Positions 60,384 through 64,000 of a stretch of 64,000 nucleotides of DNA are shown one piece after another. The stretch lies in the NCBI GenBank assembly GCA_020638055.1, contig JACKJH010000003.1:310001-374000 (forward strand). The letters run 5' to 3'. The notes beneath the pieces are model-generated. The model was not told the origin of the DNA. It was given only the letters and a program-made list of their open reading frames with translations, and did no database searches. Source of the DNA: Hyphomicrobiaceae bacterium. GTDB taxonomy: Bacteria > Pseudomonadota > Alphaproteobacteria > Rhizobiales > Hyphomicrobiaceae. The position numbers and the translations under genes were made by a program. How positions within the stretch are numbered: position 1 is the first letter of the stretch; the number at the start of each line of letters is the position of its first letter.

Positions 60384-61229
60384 ATGCACGTCGAAGATCC
60401 ACGCTTTCCACCACTTCTCACAGGCTATGGCGTAAAGGCGCCGATGCAGCCGTTCGTTGCGGCATGTCAGGGCGCTATGAGCGGAACCTATGGTGCAGCC
60501 GATGTCATTTGGTCTCGTAACACAGAGCGTATTGAGTTGGCGTTGGTGCTGGAACCAGATGTGCCGCGCAAGCAGGCGCTGGAAATAGTTCCGTTGTTCC
60601 AGCTTGCCGTGATTGAGGCTCTTGGCTCTTTGATGCCGCCACAAACATCGGTGCTGCTGCGCTGGCCTGATGCCCTGCTTGTCAACGCCGGCATTGCAGG
60701 GCATTTCCGTTTTTCGGTTGCACCTTCCCGAGACGATGAGGTTCCCGACTGGATGGTTGCAAGCGCGGCTATCCAGCTTGTGCCTAATGATCGTGGCATT
60801 GAACCTGGTCAAAGGCGTGACTTCACAACGCTGGTCGAGGAAGGAAGCGATAGCCGCACGCGCAGCGATTTTCTCGAAGTCATCGCCTCCTACACGCTGT
60901 CTTGGATCAACACCTGGCAGGACGACGGCATCGCGGCGCTCGCCGATAGCTGGGTTGGCCGCATTGAGGGTCATCAAGATCCAGCGATTATAGCAACGCA
61001 ACAGGCCAGCAAGGCAGGTGAGTTGACTGGTCGCGATGCAAATAGTTTCAGCGTCTCCAAGGCCTCCGTTCTAGGGCTCAGCGATGATCTTGGTCTGCTG
61101 GTCAAGTTTGGTGAGGGTGAGGGAGAAGGCGAGGTCCTGGCGTTACCGATCAGCAGCCTCATTGAAACGCCGTCCGGCATTGCCACGGATCAATCGGGCC
61201 AGGTGTCATGGCGCCACTCAAACTGTTAA
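60384..61229 (+). CDS. Biotin/lipoate-ligase-like protein with degenerate active site
   Basis: A 281-residue protein with a BirA/LplA-type core (about residues 10-140). The strand RWPDALLVNAGIAGHF aligns with the ligase motif KWPND...K-x-x-G, but Lys, Asn and the second Lys are all replaced. The GRGRxxR nucleotide loop expected near residue 45 reads VIWSRNTERIE. A C-terminal extension (about 180-281) containing LTGRDANSFSVSKASVLGLS looks like the domain called DUF4444 in this family. Catalysis as a ligase appears unlikely; binding of a ligand or partner is an alternative. It overlaps the next gene by 22 bp. Confidence 0.82.
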   Translation: MHVEDPRFPPLLTGYGVKAPMQPFVAACQGAMSGTYGAADVIWSRNTERIELALVLEPDVPRKQALEIVPLFQLAVIEALGSLMPPQTSVLLRWPDALLVNAGIAGHFRFSVAPSRDDEVPDWMVASAAIQLVPNDRGIEPGQRRDFTTLVEEGSDSRTRSDFLEVIASYTLSWINTWQDDGIAALADSWVGRIEGHQDPAIIATQQASKAGELTGRDANSFSVSKASVLGLSDDLGLLVKFGEGEGEGEVLALPISSLIETPSGIATDQSGQVSWRHSNC

Positions 61230-61717
61230 AGACAATCCGTTTCGACGCCAGCGACGACGCTGTTTTCGAGGTGGCCGCCGGTGTCGGCGAATGGGCCATT
61301 TCGGGTGCATTCGAATTTGCAAATGAGGACGCAAGTGTTCTGACTGGAAAGCGGCGCCAGGCGTTTGCGAACGGTTTTTTGGGGTTTGATGGCTTTGGTC
61401 GCTCAACTTTTGTGGTGGTCAGCGCTGCAGATGAGGCGCAGCGCGCCGAGCTTGTTTACCGCCTGGCCCGCCATTTCGTCGACTGCTATGGAGCCCCCAA
61501 CTTGGACGCCGCCATGCCTGTTGCGGAGGAGGAAGTCGCGTTCGCTGTTTCGCTCGCCGCTAACCAGCCCATAAATACGGTGCTGACGGTTCGCCGCACG
61601 GTTGCTAGTGATGGTCAAATCAAGGAGGAGTTCCGCACCATCCGCCCGCCTTCCGACACGCCGTTGCATGCCCGGATCTGGAAAATCGAGAGCGATGACG
61701 AAACCAGCAACACTTGA
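61208..61717 (+). CDS. Unknown protein, DUF6505-like
   Basis: A 169-residue soluble protein, from LKLLKTIRFDASDDAVFEVA through GKRRQAFANGFLGFDGFGRS to TPLHARIWKIESDDE. I recall this type as DUF6505, usually next to the biotin/lipoate-ligase-like gene. No catalytic motif, signal or membrane segment is visible. It overlaps both neighbours (22 bp upstream, 23 bp downstream), implying tight co-expression and perhaps a complex. Confidence 0.82.
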   Translation: MAPLKLLKTIRFDASDDAVFEVAAGVGEWAISGAFEFANEDASVLTGKRRQAFANGFLGFDGFGRSTFVVVSAADEAQRAELVYRLARHFVDCYGAPNLDAAMPVAEEEVAFAVSLAANQPINTVLTVRRTVASDGQIKEEFRTIRPPSDTPLHARIWKIESDDETSNT

Positions 61718-62735
61718 AGCGCCGCGCAATTTCTGGAAATCAGCCGGCATGCATTTGCTCGATGTCGATGGCGACGGCTGGCTGCGGGTAACGCCAGACT
61801 TCATACGCGCATATCTGACACGTCCCGAGATCCATCCCATCGAGGAATCGTGTGCCGCCGAGGTGGAGTTGCACGAAGCGCTGCTTGAATCCCCTGCAAT
61901 GGGCGTTTCCGAGCCACAGATTTCCGCGATCAAAGATAAAGACGCCGCCGACAACTACCGCATGCTACTGGCATTCCGAGACCAGCTTTTAGCCGCAGGC
62001 ACGATCGAGGGGGCCTATTTGAGGATCATGCGGCAGGCCAACGTCCGGTTGCCTTCCGTTTTCGTCGATCAGCTTGTGCACCTCATACTGCGCAACGTAT
62101 TGAAGAACGTTACCGATCCAATGCGACTGCGGGCGGCTGAGATATTCTTTCGCGAGCAGGCCGTTTCGGTTGACGACGGGCGCATGCTGTTGGCGGACCA
62201 AGAAATCGTCGACATGCACGCGCGTGGTTTACATGAGACTGGGCTTGGTCAGCTTTTGGCCGAAACCGGCACGCCGCAAAAAACCGTGACGTTGGACGTC
62301 TTGAACAATGACAACGCAGACATCTACTGGCCGCGGTCCGATCGTTTCGACACCGTCGTCGATTTCCGTTTCGAATTGCCGGCCGTAGACGCGTTTGCCC
62401 GTGTCATCGAAAGCTGGCTGTCGCACCTCGTACGCATTGATGTGAAGGTCGAGCCGCGATCCAATTTGCAAGATAGCGATTGGCGCTGGCACATCGGGCT
62501 GGATGTTGAGGCAACCAATATACTCAACACCCTATACCAGGGTGAAGCACTCGCACCAGGAAGCATGGAACGGCTCATCGGGTTGTTTCGCATGCATATC
62601 CTGGACGATCGTCTGGTCATCGATCGCGTCAAGGGGCGGCCGGTTTATCTGGCATTGGCCATGACGGAAGAAGACCGGGTCCGCATGAAACCGCAAAACC
62701 TGCTCGTGAACCTTCCCCTGGCCGCTGAAAGTTGA
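61695..62735 (+). CDS. Unknown protein, DUF6352-like
   Basis: A 346-residue soluble protein. The N-terminus NFWKSAGMHLLDVDGDGWLR is followed by helical regions (IRAYLTRPEIHPIEESC and LRNVLKNVTDPMRLRAAEIF) and a region with DADIYW-like NDNADIYWPRSDRFDTVVDF. I recall the family as DUF6352, linked to formate dehydrogenase loci. I use the ATG at 61695, which overlaps the preceding gene by 23 bp; the longer frame from 61602 lies inside that gene. No enzymatic motif is recognised. Confidence 0.82.
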   Translation: MTKPATLEAPRNFWKSAGMHLLDVDGDGWLRVTPDFIRAYLTRPEIHPIEESCAAEVELHEALLESPAMGVSEPQISAIKDKDAADNYRMLLAFRDQLLAAGTIEGAYLRIMRQANVRLPSVFVDQLVHLILRNVLKNVTDPMRLRAAEIFFREQAVSVDDGRMLLADQEIVDMHARGLHETGLGQLLAETGTPQKTVTLDVLNNDNADIYWPRSDRFDTVVDFRFELPAVDAFARVIESWLSHLVRIDVKVEPRSNLQDSDWRWHIGLDVEATNILNTLYQGEALAPGSMERLIGLFRMHILDDRLVIDRVKGRPVYLALAMTEEDRVRMKPQNLLVNLPLAAES

Positions 62736-62926
62736 CGCGTTTCTCGTCAAGCACCGACAACGTACTCTAAAGCGTAGTGCGTTATATCGAGATCATTGCG
62801 CCGCGGTGAATTTGGTTACAGATCAAGCCGGCCGGCGCCGGGTGTAGCGGTGTTACGATCAAGCCGGACAGCGACGAGATTGGGCCAGATTCGCTTGGCC
62901 CTTACGCTTTCCAAGCGGCGGCCACT

Positions 62927-63096
62927 AGAGCATTTTCCGGCGAAGTGGACACCGGTTCGTCGCAGAAAATGCGACAAAACAAAAAGCTAGAGCGCCGATC
63001 CGATTCCATCGGATCGCAATGCGCTCTGGAGCATTTTCCGGCGAAGTGGACACCGGTTCGTCGCAGAAAATGCGACAAAACAAAAAGCTAAAGCGA
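62927..63096. repeat. One complete and one truncated family 1 palindrome
   Basis: Both units have GGCGAAGTGG in the first hairpin. The second unit lacks its second hairpin and ends AAAGCTAAAGCG. They lie in the 380-base gap between convergent genes; the left part, 62736-62926, shows nothing further that I recognise. Confidence 0.93.
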
Positions 63097-63114
63097 TTTG
63101 TCCGTAATTCAAGA

Positions 63115-64000
63115 TCAATTCAGGAAATCATCCGGCGTACGCGGTGGCTTGCCGTTGGTCTTGGCGGCGCTCTCATCGGCAAGATAATCTTCCGTTGTAA
63201 CGACGCGTGGGCGATCGCCGCCTTTGAAAGGGTCGCCTTCCATGTTGGCCATGGCAGTCACCCGGCAGTCGTCACACATCTGTATAATCGCAAGCTGTTT
63301 CTCATCAGCGAACATTGAATGTGACCGTAGACGTTCGGTGACCCGTTCGATCATGGCGCGCGCACCAAAGGGTTTGCCGCACGAAACGCAGTGGAAAGGC
63401 TCCTCGCCATGGATAACGTCACGCGAAAGGGCAGCGTTTGTGAAATTGTAGCGCGGATCAAGAGTGATTACGTTTTCCGGACAGGTTACCTTGCAGATGC
63501 CGCACTGAATGCAAGCCGCTTCCGTGATCGATACTTCCGGGCGTTCCGCATTGTCACCGAGCGCGCCCGTCGGGCAGGCGCCGACACAAGCAAGACAGAG
63601 CGTGCAACCCTGCGTATCAATGTTAATACGGCCGTAAGGTGCACCATGGCTGAGAGCGATGATCTCCTGCGGGCTTGGAGCAGCCGCATTCAGTTTCGCC
63701 ATCGCCATCCGTGTCAAATCGCGACGCGTACCAGCGAGTGAAAAGCGATGCGCCTGTGTCTCCCTCAACGCAGCCAACTCGTGGAGCAGTGCTTCAGCGA
63801 CGAATGGATCGGCTTCCGCAACGATGCGCAACCGTGGCCCGTCATAGCCCAGAGCGTTAAGAATTTCGCCTGCAAGCTCTGTCTGAATTTCCAAGGCGGC
63901 AAGCTCCGCCGGTTTTTCCGGAGGTGCAAGAATAACCGTGCGTTCCACCCCCAACGCGATCAACTCCAAAAGCGTGTCGTGGCTGAGTTGCAAGGCCGAA
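63115..64000 (-). CDS. Multi-[4Fe-4S] protein of the formate locus, C-terminal part
   Basis: The frame is open to the window edge, so the gene continues beyond it; at least 295 residues are seen. Two ferredoxin motifs, CTLCLACVGACPTGAL and CIQCGICKVTCPENVI, are followed by a rubredoxin-like CVSCGKPFG and CDDCR. The part before them is an alpha/beta region without motifs (LIALGVERTVILAPPEKPAE). Similar long Fe-S proteins accompany FDH3-type clusters in this order and are thought to be electron-transfer or maturation factors. It converges with the DUF6352-like gene. Confidence 0.88.
   Translation of the reverse strand, partial: SALQLSHDTLLELIALGVERTVILAPPEKPAELAALEIQTELAGEILNALGYDGPRLRIVAEADPFVAEALLHELAALRETQAHRFSLAGTRRDLTRMAMAKLNAAAPSPQEIIALSHGAPYGRINIDTQGCTLCLACVGACPTGALGDNAERPEVSITEAACIQCGICKVTCPENVITLDPRYNFTNAALSRDVIHGEEPFHCVSCGKPFGARAMIERVTERLRSHSMFADEKQLAIIQMCDDCRVTAMANMEGDPFKGGDRPRVVTTEDYLADESAAKTNGKPPRTPDDFLN

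Noticed and set aside
1..64000. tRNA, rRNA, prophage or complete insertion sequence
   Set aside because: No cloverleaf, rRNA signature, integrase or transposase gene was recognised in the window.

Overview
The window reads as chromosomal DNA of an alphaproteobacterium of the order Hyphomicrobiales (Rhizobiales); the family cannot be fixed from sequence alone. Indicators are the order of the lptCA-lptB-rpoN-hpf-ptsN block, a SAM-II riboswitch in front of metX, the phaR/phaAB locus, a CpdR-like response regulator, a class II (B12) ribonucleotide reductase, a membrane-bound formate dehydrogenase cluster with small conserved families of unknown function, and many short palindromic intergenic repeats. 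No rRNA, tRNA, CRISPR array, complete insertion sequence or prophage was seen.

Layout. 0-8.4 kb (minus strand): ptsN, hpf, rpoN, lptB, a fused lptC-lptA gene and a short RNase D, covering nitrogen-PTS signalling, ribosome hibernation, sigma-54 and LPS export. 8.5-13.6 kb: an unrecognised 1132-residue membrane/coiled-coil protein and a divergent thiolase. 14-16.3 kb: zur-znuC-znuB for zinc homeostasis, without znuA. 16.6-24.8 kb: ispG, an outer-membrane beta-barrel protein, a sodium:solute symporter, ispA, an mtgA with a very long disordered N-terminus, rpmF and a small membrane protein. 25-32.4 kb: a degenerate GGDEF-EAL protein, divergent phaR and phaA-phaB, and a NYN-LOTUS protein. 32.6-38.3 kb: a cupin, gloB, a methyltransferase, an L,D-transpeptidase, and metW-metX behind a SAM-II riboswitch. 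38.6-51.8 kb: hisC-tyrA, a ChaC-like gene, nrdJ, plsC, a DUF218 gene, ftsE-ftsX, hpt, a receiver-domain gene and moaA.

52.2-64 kb is a formate-oxidation locus. It holds a TorD-like chaperone, a small TAT-signal protein, the molybdopterin catalytic subunit, the Fe-S subunit, cytochrome b and a WD40-cytochrome c fusion. These are followed by a 40-residue exported peptide, a 64-residue protein, a biotin/lipoate-ligase-like protein that has lost its catalytic motifs, two proteins of unknown function and, on the opposite strand and cut by the window edge, a multi-[4Fe-4S] protein. moaA (molybdopterin synthesis) is divergent from this block and shares a promoter region rich in ATGTTGC motifs.

The most distinctive signals are: (1) the uncharacterised pseudo-ligase/unknown-gene module beside formate dehydrogenase; (2) an identical C-terminal EFPRIVR motif in two otherwise unrelated large proteins, the 1132-residue membrane protein and the NYN-LOTUS protein; (3) several families of composite palindromic repeats, including a 247-bp block present twice with two differences and a hybrid of two families; (4) a 271-bp MITE-like element that supplies the leader of rpoN.
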